From positions 4,630,001-4,694,000 of the forward strand of contig JBBDHG010000061.1 in assembly GCA_037951165.1 (NCBI GenBank): a stretch of DNA of 64,000 nt, written 5' to 3'. Below are positions 1 through 10,639 of this stretch, piece by piece (positions within the stretch are counted from its first letter, which is position 1; every line of letters begins with the position of its first letter). The notes under the pieces were generated by a model, which was not told the origin of the DNA, ran no database searches, and saw only the letters and a list, made by a program, of their open reading frames with translations. This DNA comes from Lophius americanus (lineage: Eukaryota > Chordata > Actinopteri > Lophiiformes > Lophiidae). The position numbers were made by a program, and so were the translations under genes.

Positions 1-130
1 CATTTCCCTTTTTCTAATTTTGGGTCAATCCAGGAAATCATCAAATTTCAAGTTTAAAAAAATAATTAACAGGAGTTTTCTCTGCTGATGAACAGTGGCG
101 GGTCATTTTGACCTGACGACAACGAGAGGG
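1..130. mobile_element. End of a piggyBac-type element or MITE (partial, cut by window edge)
   Basis: The stretch ends in GAGAGGG followed by TTAA at 131-134, the target site left by piggyBac-type transposons. Inside it are GGGTCAAT near 23 and GGGTCATTTTGACC at about 99-112, a signature often seen in small non-autonomous piggyBac-like elements of fish. The other end is not clear because the window starts inside or at the edge of the element. No coding sequence is present. Confidence 0.45.
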
Positions 131-134
131 TTAA

Positions 135-1422
135 GAAATGATTTGTAATATGTGAAACTTGCGTACATGTCCTTTTCAGAGAAAAAAAACACGACAGGCA
201 ATTTGCCCACGGCAACAAACATCTTGATTCAATGTTTATGTTTATCTTAAATTAAAATATTTTGTTGTCTTTGTTGTGTAAATAGACATTACCTACAAGA
301 AAATAATTCATTCATGAGGCAAAAGGAGGCATAGGGTTGAGCAGCAGCAGAAGATTTTGGGATGGTTCCTGCAAATAATACCTTTCTACTATTCAACCAG
401 AGTAAAGAGTTGCCCTGGTAGGAAAAAGATCCCGGAAGGAAGCAAAGCTACCGCGCTTGGAATTAAAGGTCTTCCTTGTTTAAGTCCAGATTCAAGTAAA
501 TGAAACTCAAGAAATTCATTAAATGGGACTCAGATTGGCCAAGCTAAAACAAAGTCATGTGCCAAAACTCTTACGGACTTCTGTCGGTTATGTGGCCGTT
601 AATTGGATGGCTAGTGTTTCCAACTCATGTCTGAACTTTGAGAGCATAAAACTCTACCAGTGCAACTCAGTTCACCCGTTATGTCACTGCACCAAAAGGA
701 ACAGTCCCATAACAGAACCTCATAATAGGATTCCTTGACCCTAGGATATGTAGTCACTTTGCTATCATAATTAGTTTTGTAGTTATTCAAGAAGGCATTA
801 CAAACTGATTTCTTCAGGATCAGGCACAGTCACTTCTGAAGTAATATTGAATCACAGCATATATCCAAATATAATTTAATAATAATTCACTTTAGTCCCA
901 GTTGTTAGTCTGAGGCTTCGTTATATGTTATATCACAGACGGAAATATTTCATTAGCCATATAAATTTAAACATTAGCACTGTTAATTATTATTATTGCC
1001 CCATATCCTGCAGAGGTCAAGAACCCTTCAAAAAAGTTGGGGTCAGGATGACCATCAAGATCAGATTTAAAAAAATACTTGCTTATCCTGCTAACAGATG
1101 GACAAACAAACAAATACCGACAAAAACATTACTACCTCTCTGGCAGAAATACAAAATTATTGATTAATTGAATTGATTGATTGGAAATGTATGAACAGTA
1201 GTTGCTTTTGTCTCTTTTGCTGCTGATGTGACAAAAACAGTTAAACAATTTAAATTATTCCAATATGCAGTTGTTTATGTGTAGAGCTCTTTTGTTTTCA
1301 TTGTTTAAATAAGAATAAATGTTTAACAGAATAGTTGATACATAATGTTGGGAATGATACATGCTCCTTGTACCGATTAAATGTAATAATACTGCAATCA
1401 CAGGAATACGTTTTCTGCTTAC
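135..1422 (-). other. wdr44: wdr44 intron 7 (partial)
   Basis: No exon of either strand is supported here. The open frames are short and lack family resemblance. By position this is the intron after wdr44 coding exon 7, whose donor faces this side; the next wdr44 exon must lie left of the window. Confidence 0.6.
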
Positions 1423-1559
1423 GTGATATACTCCTTGGTCCTTCTCATTATGTGCAGAGTGAGGGGATTAATCCCAGCAGGAAGTTTCTCCTCTGCCTGG
1501 ATTAGAGGTATCTCTTCCCCAGTGTCCAGATTCTTTATCATCACACTGGCCAGGATTTC
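1423..1559 (-). CDS. wdr44: wdr44 coding exon 7 (last one in window)
   Basis: 137 bases, EILASVMIKNLDTGEEIPL to INPLTLHIMRRTKEYI, almost unchanged across vertebrates. Acceptor TTAAAACAG; donor ATCAC|GTAAGC leaves two bases for the next exon, which lies outside the window. Confidence 0.95.
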
Positions 1560-4500
1560 CTGTTTTAAGATAATAAAAACAAGTACGCATTTCGTCGAAA
1601 AATGTTTGGTGGAAGGAATGTGCAAGAGATTAGGTTATGACTTGGATACAAATTGAATAAAACTGACAAAAACAAATGCAGTAGGATTACCTCATCTGTC
1701 AGCTCTCTCCCAGAGTTAGAACGTGGACGCTGTGGTCCTGGTGCTTCTCCTCCACTCTGAGATTGGACCTGCTCATCCTCATTTTCCTAGAAAAACAAGA
1801 TAAGTTATGGTGACGTGGAAAAGATAATACTCCTTGATAAACCGATTTATTTTTGAGCACTAATGAGAAGACAGCCTCTCTGACCTGTGCTGTCACCACC
1901 TTGTCCCCACTGGTGGCACTGGCCAAGTCCAGGGAATGCTGCAGCTCTTTGGTTAGACTCCTCACTGTGCTGCTAGGGGACAACAGGCCAGAGGGCTCCA
2001 GAGTATCGCTGATGACTGAACGGTCTGCAGACTCTGGACAATCACATAACACTTCATCTGAAAACCTTTTAAATTAACATCTATTCTTTCTGCTTTCTTG
2101 TATGTATGCAGCACTTTGCTATTTCAGCCTTATAAGAATATTAAAGATATTAAGCAAAGGTCCAGGATCCACAAGTTTAGTGGAGAGTATGCTTTATGTT
2201 GTTAGAGGTAGCAATGAGCAGTTTTTTTAAACATCTTCTAGGGCTTGGTCTTTTAGCAAAAGGGATGAAAATGCTACAGCTAAGAAGATTGTTCTTGTCA
2301 ACTGTTTTAAAACAGTAACGGATCCTTTGATGTCTATGAATTGAGCTAAACCCTAAAAAACATGCTAAACCAATTAGATATATTATTGCCATTAGCTGTG
2401 TAAGGTTTCCTCTACCTTCCAGTCCACTCAGCCTCAGACACTCTTGAGACTTCTTGGAAGGTAGACTTTGCCAAGACGGTGGAGGCGGCCGAGGTGGTGG
2501 AACTCCACCCGGTGGGGGTGGACGTGAAGGAGGAGCCTTTTTGGTGCTAGCTACAATGTCTGGTTCCACTTCAAACTGCCGTGGCGGTTTTATAGGTCCA
2601 TAAGAGTCTGAATCAGCCTGTCTGTCTGTAAGTGGGTCCTGATCCAAGATATCTGCATGTCTCTGCTCCTGTTCCCCTTGTGCAACCAAAACAGTCCCAT
2701 TAGGCTGACTATGCCTTATAGTGCAGGTGATGTCTGGGGGCTGAACCGCTTCTTGTGAGCCAACAGATGCGCCTGGTGACTCTGCTGGTTCCGGAACAGA
2801 AACAGAACTTGCTTCATTTGTTGCTGCACTTTCCAGTTGTTCATCTTGCCTCTCAGCAAGTCCGGGGTCAATAGCTGGTACTGCTAAGTCCAAAGGAACA
2901 TCCTGGGCATTATTCGCTTCCTGTGATTCGGATTTTGCCATTACATCAACATGTAGCCGATTTAAGAGAGGTGCCCCCCCACCACCATCACCAGCGTTTT
3001 CCTTTTGACTCTCCTCAATGATGCTATCAATGATCTATAAAGGCAAGAGAACAGTGAATCAATGGAACAGTAAATTTACAAATACAACAACAGAATTAAA
3101 CAACTTCCTACATCAAGGTCAAATAAAACAAATATTCTGTTGTATCCACACATATCTCTTCTTTCCTGATGCAGTGGTTAACACAAAACAAACACCCAAA
3201 GCTGGACTGATAATACAGAAAATCTAGACAGGATACACTTTAATGTTCCTAGATACTGGCTCAGTTGTTCAACAGTGATCCATAGCAATATACACTTTAA
3301 TACATACATTAGAATTCTATGAAGAAACAAATATTTTGATAATGATCCATTTTTTTTTACACATTTCATTCAAATAATATCGTGTGGTTCAGTATGTTTA
3401 ATAACATTGAAAGCCATACCCTCAGGGAATCATCTTGCTGAGCTGTGACTACTTCGCAGCTTCCATCTTTTGTAGCATTTACTGATATCTGTGAAGTAAC
3501 ATGCCAGCTATGATTAACATCAGAACTAATAAAAGTCCACATTTAGGGTTATTTATTCATTTCAGTGGCGGTACGAAAATAAAGAAATACAACAAGCACA
3601 TTTTTATAATTTCCCATTTTCTTATTCATTCAACTTTATACTTGGATTTTTTTTTTTTCATTTGACGCAAATGAAAAAAAGTCACATCAGCATTAATATT
3701 TAGTTAATTAAATGAAATTATTGGCCACTGATTTAATTCATGTATAAAACACTGTTCCGGGGTATATTTCACTTTAACTGCAAAATCAGTGCTTTCAAAC
3801 CTGTCAATTTAAGTTAGAGGACAAATGCTGCTCTGTGAGCAAAGTTCACTCCCAGGCCCATTACAATATTAGTTCAGTGTTGTGTTGCAATCTCTTGTGA
3901 GAATGTGCGATTTCAATTGTAACATTCTGTAGGAAGGGTAGACAGAACCAGCCTGTTCAGAACTATAAGAAAGGAGTCAAACTGTGCCATACGGACACCC
4001 AGACAAAGAGTTGAATATTTTCAGGCAATAACTCATTACAACACAGGCAGAAAAACGTTCTTGCCTTAAAGTCAATAAAGATAAGAGTAATTTCAAAGAG
4101 AAGCACAATAAAAACTTTTAAGGACTCCATGTTGAAATAATTAGTTGTTTTAGTGTAGCTAAATTCATGGAACCTTCTTTAAAGGACCACATCTCCTAAC
4201 TTCCTTTAATAAGTAGCGAAGACCAAAGTTCTCCACACAAACCGGGAGTAATTTTGCTACATAACCGCGTGAACTCTCTAAGCAGATTCAATAATAGGGC
4301 TTTGTCTGATGGAAAATACTATAATAAAATGGAATCACCATCACATAAATTAATTAAACAAGTTTAATTTAATTATTTTTGGTCCCATTAAATCCCTGAT
4401 TTCATAAATGACTCAGCAGAGTCATTGTTTCTGCCTTGTTTCAACAGTAGTTGAGTCTAAACAAACATACCTGAGGAGAAGGAATGACAAACTTTGAAGA

Positions 4501-5485
4501 TGACCTAAATAAGACACAAAGGGACAAGGATTAAAAACTATGAACGTGGCTGTTTAAAATACAACAAATGTATTCTAAAATCGAAAGTGTTTTTACTCTT
4601 CCTACTCTGAAGAGCAGTTCTCAATATGAATGAATATGTCTCTTTGAACCCAGAATCATAAACAAAGTTATTTGTTTGATGGCAAATACAGAAGTCTGGA
4701 GGCAGAGATGCTCTATGATTTAGTGGTCTGCTGAATGTTGATAAGTGAATATAATTTAATCACTTAATTTTAAGTTGAAATATCCAGATACTTGGTTTCT
4801 AAATTTGAATAATATAAGTCAGTGCAATGCCACAGCCCATATATACATAAATGTTATTTGTAAAACAAGTTCATAACTAATATGATCAATACCATAAAAA
4901 CTCAGGATGGCTTATGTGTACATTTGTTGGTGGATTGGTGATCTTCAATTCTGGGCAGTAAATAAAAAAATCGTGGTAATGGTTCCCTGGTTATTTGACT
5001 AAATCCAGTATATTCAACAGTCATAAACTCAAGTTATCACATGACAGCATGTAAATACAGATTTGACGTACAACGACATGTCTGAACTTAAACTTCTCGC
5101 CTTGATCTTAATTTTTGTCACATCATTTGACTTGTGTGTTGTGATCATGGCTCCAAGACTCTAAAGCTGGTGACAGCAAACAACTACTGAACTCATGTGA
5201 AGTATAATAATAATAATAATACATTTAAGGTTTTTAGTAAATACAGAAATGACAAGATATTAACGTAATTTGCAGATAATGTTGGCAGCGGTTACAACAT
5301 CTAGAAACGTAAATTACAATAAACGAATCATGATGTAAAATCAAAGTAAAGGTGTGCATATTCCATTCTTTCTTTACTGTAATAATATCAAAAAGGTCTT
5401 TTCCTTACACTTTCGGTGATGGCGTTAAATTAACGTCCTCCGGAGCATCATAGAACTCGTCGGTGTCGCTTGTATCTGACGCCAT
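1423..5485 (-). CDS. wdr44: WD repeat-containing protein 44 (Rabphilin-11), N-terminal half, spliced, partial
   Basis: Seven coding exons on the minus strand, in gene order 5409-5485, 4471-4504, 3420-3488, 2416-3034, 1885-2057, 1691-1786 and 1423-1559, give about 401 codons; the C-terminal WD40 propeller is outside the window. WDR44 is a RAB11 effector that works on endosomes and tubular carriers, binds GRAF-type SH3 proteins and tethers to ER VAP proteins. Seen here: an acidic start with EEF-like DEFYDAPEDV (residues 9-18), a match to the FFAT-like VAP-binding site; IIDSIIEESQK (61-71); EPDIVASTKK followed by a proline-rich run (about 228-246); SLDLASATSGDK; RPRSNSGRELTDE (344-356); and the very conserved block EILASVMIKNLDTGEE to LHIMRRTKEY. 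All splice sites are GT-AG and phases close from exon to exon. The middle of exon 4 is little conserved, as expected for this disordered region. The identification is very secure. Confidence 0.95.
1691..1786 (-). CDS. wdr44: wdr44 coding exon 6
   Basis: 96 bases (32 codons), between acceptor TTTTCTAG and donor GATGAG|GTAATC. Ends RPRSNSGRELTDE. The serines of RSNS (residues 347 and 349) match the reported AKT site of the human protein, within the RAB11-binding region. Confidence 0.93.
1885..2057 (-). CDS. wdr44: wdr44 coding exon 5
   Basis: 173 bases completing the split codon from exon 4 and ending in phase 0. Reads DEVLCDCPESADRS through STVRSLTKELQHSLDLASATSGDKVVTAQ; the last part is a conserved WDR44 block. 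Acceptor TTTTCAG, donor GCACAG|GTCAGA. Confidence 0.92.
2416..3034 (-). CDS. wdr44: wdr44 coding exon 4 (large; proline-rich region)
   Basis: 619 bases, residues 61-266. It begins IIDSIIEESQK, matching the family, then runs through a glutamate/serine-rich disordered stretch to KPPRQFEVEPDIVASTKK and PPSRPPPPGGVPPPRPPPP, the SH3-binding segment for GRAF-type proteins. Donor is CTGGAAG|GTAGAG; the open frame beyond it to 2177 is intron read-through. Confidence 0.92.
3420..3488 (-). CDS. wdr44: wdr44 coding exon 3
   Basis: 69 bases (23 codons, phase 0) between acceptor TTCACAG and donor AGG|GTATGG, reading ISVNATKDGSCEVV then TAQQDDSLR. Poorly conserved disordered region; accepted because of good splice sites and exact phase on both sides. 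Confidence 0.8.
4471..4504 (-). CDS. wdr44: wdr44 coding exon 2 (34-nt small exon)
   Basis: Acceptor TATTTAG and donor CTCAG|GTATGT flank 34 bases. With the two carried bases they read V-SSSKFVIPSPQ, and the exon ends in phase 0. It is too short to stand out as an open frame. Confidence 0.82.
5409..5485 (-). CDS. wdr44: wdr44 coding exon 1 (start codon)
   Basis: Start ATG is at 5485-5483 on the minus strand. Encodes 25 codons plus two bases, including SDTDEFYDAPEDV, the FFAT-like motif. Donor is AAAGT|GTAAGG. The start is chosen because the family begins M-A-S-acidic-EFYDAPEDV. Confidence 0.93.
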
Positions 5486-5549
5486 GCTAACCTGGATTTA
5501 GCTCACTAACTTGTCAAAATTCGTTAAGGCAGCCGTTTAAAAACCAAAT

Positions 5550-5945
5550 ATACAAGCTGAAGAGTCGAATACATATACCTCTATCTATAGATACTGCTTC
5601 ATCGACAATTATTTCAGAATTAAGAACAACTGGCTCAACCGTGTTCAAACACCTTCTTCCCCGTCCAACGTCACGTCATAGTGTTACTGTGAGCTAACCC
5701 AATGCTAAGCTAACAAATCTAATCTGGTCCTACGGTGGACCGACGATTGATTCTAGTTAGCTTTCCGCCGTCCCTTAAATTTGCCTGCTTCACAGCACAA
5801 TATACTCTAAGAGATCCAACTACAGAGTACGCATTTCAGCAATAGCACATTCTCGGTCCAGCTGGCATAGCCAATGGACCGCGACATAAACAAAAAATAC
5901 ATCTTAACAAGCAGCTCAAAGGGCGGGGCGGAGGCAGAGGCATCC
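5550..5945 (-). promoter_or_regulatory. wdr44: Candidate wdr44 promoter and 5' UTR
   Basis: Upstream of the start codon the sequence has more CpG than its surroundings. It holds a CCAAT motif at 5871-5875 (ATTGG on the gene strand) and a GC box GGGCGGGGCG at 5921-5930. There is no TATA box at a fitting place. The transcription start cannot be fixed from sequence; a start between about 5550 and 5850 is likely. Confidence 0.5.
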
Positions 5946-6349
5946 TTCTTCTTCTATCTCACTATTGTGGCACTCAGGCCGAATGACGACGGATCACTGC
6001 CCGCTCCTGGAGAAGCACGAGCAGGACCCTGACATGAACTGAGAGAACGAAAGAGAAAATATATTATATTATATTATTGTTTCTGAAACTAGGTCTAAGC
6101 TGTCGTCCTTGATCCGAAAACCCCGCAACCCCCTGCATTGTACCTGATTGAACTCCTCAAATCAAACGTGACTCAATAGTAAAAAATGTCCATTAGGGCC
6201 GCCCCTAGCCAAATATATGCCCTAAGCTAAATTTGATTATGGTTTAATATGTCTAACATGAACAAATGAATAATTACAACAGATAAATCTGAAATAAATA
6301 CCTCACAGTCACACAACTAATTTACGTTTTATTGAAGAAAGAACTTTCA

Positions 6350-6470
6350 CCTGAAGCAGCCAGTCCTTCAATATAAGTGACTTACTTCAATTCAAGTTAC
6401 TTTAACTTCAAATAAATATATAATGGTCACAAACAACAATAAAATAATGGAATAAAAATAAGAACTGTAA
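6350..6470. repeat. Dispersed AT-rich repeat, copy 1
   Basis: GCAGCCAGTCCTTCAA and the following roughly 100 bases recur with scattered changes at 42434-42550. The shared landmarks, in order, are AAGTTACTT and ATGGTCACAAACA. Likely part of an old DNA transposon or MITE; family not identified. Confidence 0.6.
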
Positions 6471-7643
6471 CCTATAATAAAATATTGTATATAAATATAA
6501 AAAATAGTCATGCATGACCCAGTTGTTTGTTCATTGTTAATAATGATAAATTATTTCTGAAAATATTGTTTGTAATATATAACAAAAAACAATTTAATTA
6601 TCTTTAAGTAACACAAACGAACATTTAGACATGAATGAAACATGACTTAAAGGTGGATAAAGGAGAGATTTGGCAGACATATTTATTGCAAACATGGTCC
6701 AACCACAATTCAGAACACTCTGTATACGTATTGCAGTTTATTATGACATGCAGTATTTTTCAAAAGCTTCTTCTGAAATGAGGACATCTCTTGAATGAGA
6801 GATGAAACGTCCTCAGAAGTCCAGTTGCTTCAGATTCAACTTAAAGGGTCATGCTTTTAAATGTATGGTCTTGTTCACTCTTTTTTATTGCATACACCGT
6901 AGGACTGTGAGAAAAACGGCATTTCGATTTATGCTGCATGTCCAGCACATATTGTCTAACTGACATAAATTTCACTTTTACCTTACTTACACCTTTGTAA
7001 CACGACGGTCATTGACAATCATCATGAAAATACTTAACACTGTTAAGTATTAATTGACACTGACACAGACATAATTAATTATGAGCTGTGATTACATGGT
7101 GCTGTAAGTCAGTTTGATGTCTCCCTGACTGCTAGTTAGACTGTTAGTTAGTAAAACATGCATATCAATCAGCAGCTGCAGGTGGCGTTCATTCAAGCAT
7201 GGTGAGGGCCACCATGGCAGAAAAAATCTTTTCAATATGATCAATCCTGAAGCACTTTTTGCTCCAGATCAGTGCATTGGTTGATTTCTTAAGCAGACTT
7301 TTAATCCAACTGAAGACTCCAAAGGACAAAAGGATGGCAGCGAGAGAGGTGAAATTATAAATAATAGTGTCAGTGAATTTAGATGATGGTATATTAGTTA
7401 CAATGTATTACTTTGATTTCATAATATTGCAACTGGACCCCTTGGTTCCATTAATGCTAATTAATGCTATCAACTATGGATCAGATATTAAACTGCAGAA
7501 ATTGTCACTGTCATCAAATAAACAAATAAAATTTCAAACATGTTTAAATGTAGCTTACCAAATTCAAAACTCACAGTTTGCTGGCATTCATAACTCTACA
7601 TTTGCAAGTATTTTTCTGCGTCATTTGTTCATAAAACAAATAG

Positions 7644-7647
<4 letters not shown>

Positions 7648-7681
<34 letters not shown>
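7648..7681. repeat. TA dinucleotide microsatellite
   Basis: Uninterrupted alternating T and A, about 17 units. Confidence 0.95.
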
Positions 7682-7685
<4 letters not shown>

Positions 7686-8554
7686 GCAATTAATGATGGT
7701 ATATTACATTTTAATAGAATGTCAACTGTTTAAACAAAACTTCCTCACCTATGAACAGCATTTAAAGAGAACAGTCATGCATTGATAAACTAACCACTAA
7801 TAAACAAATATTATTTCTGTCCCCTAGTAATTTCTTGAATATGTTCAATATGATATATCTAGAAATCTGAAAGATAAGTCTTGATATTGAATGATTTGGG
7901 CATTCACCAGTCAGGATTCATATTTTCAAGGTGGCAGCCATGTCATTCCATTGAAAGTTTGTCAGCACCTGAGGTCTATTTTCCAAGTTTCATGTCTTTT
8001 ATGTGTAATATTTTAGGATGTTTGGCCTGAATGTGTGGTACTGTGATAGAGCAACATCTATGGGATTACTGGATGATGAATTGCATTAGCTGTGAAATAA
8101 ATTCCAAATCTGCATTGTTTGAGCTCTAGGCATACCTTGAATTCAACTGTTGGAATGCTGCTCCAACGGAACCTTTTGTGGCAGGGGACATATTCATGGA
8201 TGCTTATGTCTGAGGATTCTCTTCATTCTCACAGTTCCTTTGTTTTACAATAACATTTTACTTTTACTGAAGCCTCTCCTATTTAGATTGTTTCCTCCTC
8301 TAGTCAACTGATTGATAGACAAGGCTGTTTCACCAAGCACAAGCACTTAATTTTTAGTTCTTTTTTTTCTATTGCTCTCTAGAAATGTTGAGACTTATCC
8401 AAGCCCGTACAATCCCACCACAATGCTTTACACTTGGAGATTTTAAATCCTGATCTGGTCTTGAGATTCATATAATAACGGCCTGGCCCTCACAGAAAAT
8501 CTGGGTAAAGTCGACACATGCTGATTCTAAGGTATTTAACTTCTAACTACTTTC

Positions 8555-9045
8555 ACCATAACAGAGGTCTTGTGGGCTCTAAAAGAACTCAATATCAGAA
8601 ATCCTGCTGGTCAAGATTATTTAGATCCTGTGCTTTTAAATGTTGACATCTGAAATTAAAGCTGCTGTGTCACATTTTTACCTTACTTTTTTTTAATCAA
8701 GTAAAATCCCTAAGGATTGGATATCTGCTCACTATTTCTCACCTGAAACGAGGTGGCGCATCAATTTAAAAAAAATTACAGTCACCATTTCAATAAGGTT
8801 TCTGCAAAAATCCTAGTGTTACTACTGCTGCCACGAATACTATAAACACTATAACTGAAGCTCAAGATGATAACCACTTCTATCTATCATGGTTTATTGT
8901 TTTTTTGTTGTTATGTTTACAGCTCTTGACTTTTCTGATCAAGCATTTTGGTGATTTGTTGATGATCTCAGAGTCATCTGAATAACCAGGCTATTCAGAT
9001 AGAGGATCCTTACAATACCACTTCTGATGTATTGTAAGGTCACAA
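8555..9045 (+). mobile_element. Possible LINE reverse-transcriptase relic
   Basis: One frame from about 8565 reads VLWALKELNIRNPAGQDYLD then PVLLN, which resembles the segment of L2/RTE-type LINE polymerases that has a conserved GPDGL core before the reverse-transcriptase fingers. A stop follows at once, and several frames with stops continue to about 9040. It is badly decayed and probably truncated by the BEL/Pao insertion at 9088. Resemblance is by eye only. Confidence 0.4.
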
Positions 9046-9082
9046 GGAGGTGCCAGAGCCTAGCTTTTCATTTGTTATTAAC

Positions 9083-9087
9083 TATAG
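9083..9087. repeat. Target site duplication, left copy (TATAG)
   Basis: Matches 15802-15806 exactly and directly abuts the TG of the left LTR. Confidence 0.75.
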
Positions 9088-9468
9088 TGTAGGAGCCAGG
9101 TAAGGCACAGTCTATGTATTTGATTGGTCATTTAAGGTCATTTGGGTCACATGGTGTTGGAAGGGGAAGTATTCGGCAAACATCATCACCTGTCAGTTTT
9201 GTGATTGGGCTGGAGAGGGTGAGCCGGCCTTTTTGCTGACTGCCTACACTTTTAGTATTTGTTTGAGCCTGCATTTTTGTCTTATGTTAGGCCTATGTTG
9301 TTTTTTTGGAAACTTTTGATACACAATGGATTCTCATTCAATAAATCTACGAAACGCAGCCATGGAGCAGTGATTATTCAAACATACAGCGCGTCAAGCA
9401 GACTTTTCCCCCGACTAAAACTCTCGGCGACTAGTAGGATATTTTGCTTAAAGATAGACGCCACTTTA
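9088..9468 (+). repeat. 5' LTR of the BEL/Pao element
   Basis: Begins TGTAGGAGCCAGGTAAGG and aligns along its whole length with 15416-15801. It contains a polyadenylation-type signal TTCAATAAATC at about 9338-9348, suggesting the R region lies near there. Confidence 0.92.
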
Positions 9469-9701
9469 TTGTGAGCAAAAAAGAGCTGTGAAACGGATAC
9501 GGAATAATCCGCGCGAAGCTTTGGACGCTGAAAAAAATGGGATGATTGATTCATTGATCCGGCACACCACAGCCACCGCGTCCGTCTGAAGAACACCCGA
9601 GCTTAAAGCGTCGCACCGATGGTATGTAACCTGAGCTTTATTCCGCTGTCTTTTGGCTTCTTTGTAGGAGAAAGAAGACAGTTTCCAAAACAGTTTGGAT
9701 T

Positions 9702-9810
9702 GGTTACCATCGCAATTGGGAGTTGCAAGTTGTTTCGGCGTTTTGCTTGCCGCTGCAGGGATTAATATAAACTGTGTTTGGAGAGTCGGGACGGCCTGGC
9801 TTTAGTGTCA
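9702..9810 (+). repeat. Leader repeat, copy 1 (inside the retrotransposon)
   Basis: GGTTACCATCGCAATTGG and about 90 following bases recur almost unchanged at 10387-10496. One copy belongs to the normal untranslated leader; the other was created when the pol fragment between them was inserted. Confidence 0.9.
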
Positions 9811-9813
9811 AGC

Positions 9814-10378
9814 ATGGATGAAGGTGCATATGCCATCAAAATGATGCTCGGTTGGTCTGTAAATGGACCGTGGGGAGGATTATAGTCCTGTGCATCAGTC
9901 TGAAATCACCATCAATAGAACATCTGTTATCACACTGGATGAACTCTTGAAACAGCAATTCATGAAACCTCAAACTTCCCTGAATGTGGTCAGGATGAAC
10001 AGCCTGGACTGTCAAGAGACGACTTTAAGTTCCTGGAAATGTCTGAAAGGACTGCAGAACTTGTGGTTGGTCATTACAGCATTGATTTACCTCTGAAGGA
10101 AAATAAATTGAAAATAATTGCCTAATTATCGCAAAATTGCAGAGCAACGCACCCTAAACCTGAAGAGGAGGTTTAGCAGAGACTTATAATTCCACAAGGA
10201 CTACACCAGTATCATGAAAAATATCTGTGCAGAAAGAGTTCTGGTCACTGAGCGGGAGCATAGTTATGGCAAGGATTGGTATATCCCACACCAAGGTGTA
10301 GACCATCCCAAGAAAACAAAGATCAGACTTGTCTTTGATTGTGGACCACCATTCCAAGGCAGTTCTCTCAATGCACAA
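9814..10378 (+). pseudogene. Misplaced duplicate of the protease/RT region
   Basis: This stretch, between the two leader copies and upstream of gag, is a second copy of 12751-13326 with scattered substitutions and small deletions. It carries the end of the A17 region (MLGWSVNGP) and the start of the RT (VFDCGPPFQGSSLNAQ). It cannot be part of a working element at this place. Confidence 0.9.
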
Positions 10379-10386
10379 CATTTGTG

Positions 10387-10496
10387 GGTTACCATCGCAA
10401 TTGGAAGTTGCAAGTTGTTTCGGCGTTTTGATTGCCGCTGCAGGGATTAATATAAACTGTGTTTGGAAAGTGATGGACGGTCTTGCTTGAGTGTCA
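10387..10496 (+). repeat. Leader repeat, copy 2
   Basis: Partner of 9702-9810; leads into the gag region. Confidence 0.9.
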
Positions 10497-10639
10497 GAGT
10501 GTTTGACTTCTTGGTGTTTTTTGGGAATGCTGTGGCGGCCAACGTTGCGTGCTTTGTATTGGATTTCTCCGTGATTAACATTTTTGTGTTTTCAAAACGA
10601 ATTGATCGTTGGCTGGTTCAGCTGTGGATAAACTTGAAA

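Larger units (their letters stand above)
5946..8090. other. Intergenic, AT-rich, no gene seen
   Basis: No exon or RNA gene is supported. It contains a dispersed repeat (6350-6470) and a TA microsatellite (7648-7681). Short open frames here have simple, AT-driven composition. Confidence 0.6.

Noticed and set aside
2177..2415. Continuation of the wdr44 exon 4 open frame to 2177
   Set aside because: A good donor (CTGGAAG|GTAGAG) ends the exon at 2416, the phase fits the next exon exactly, and the frame beyond is not WDR44-like.
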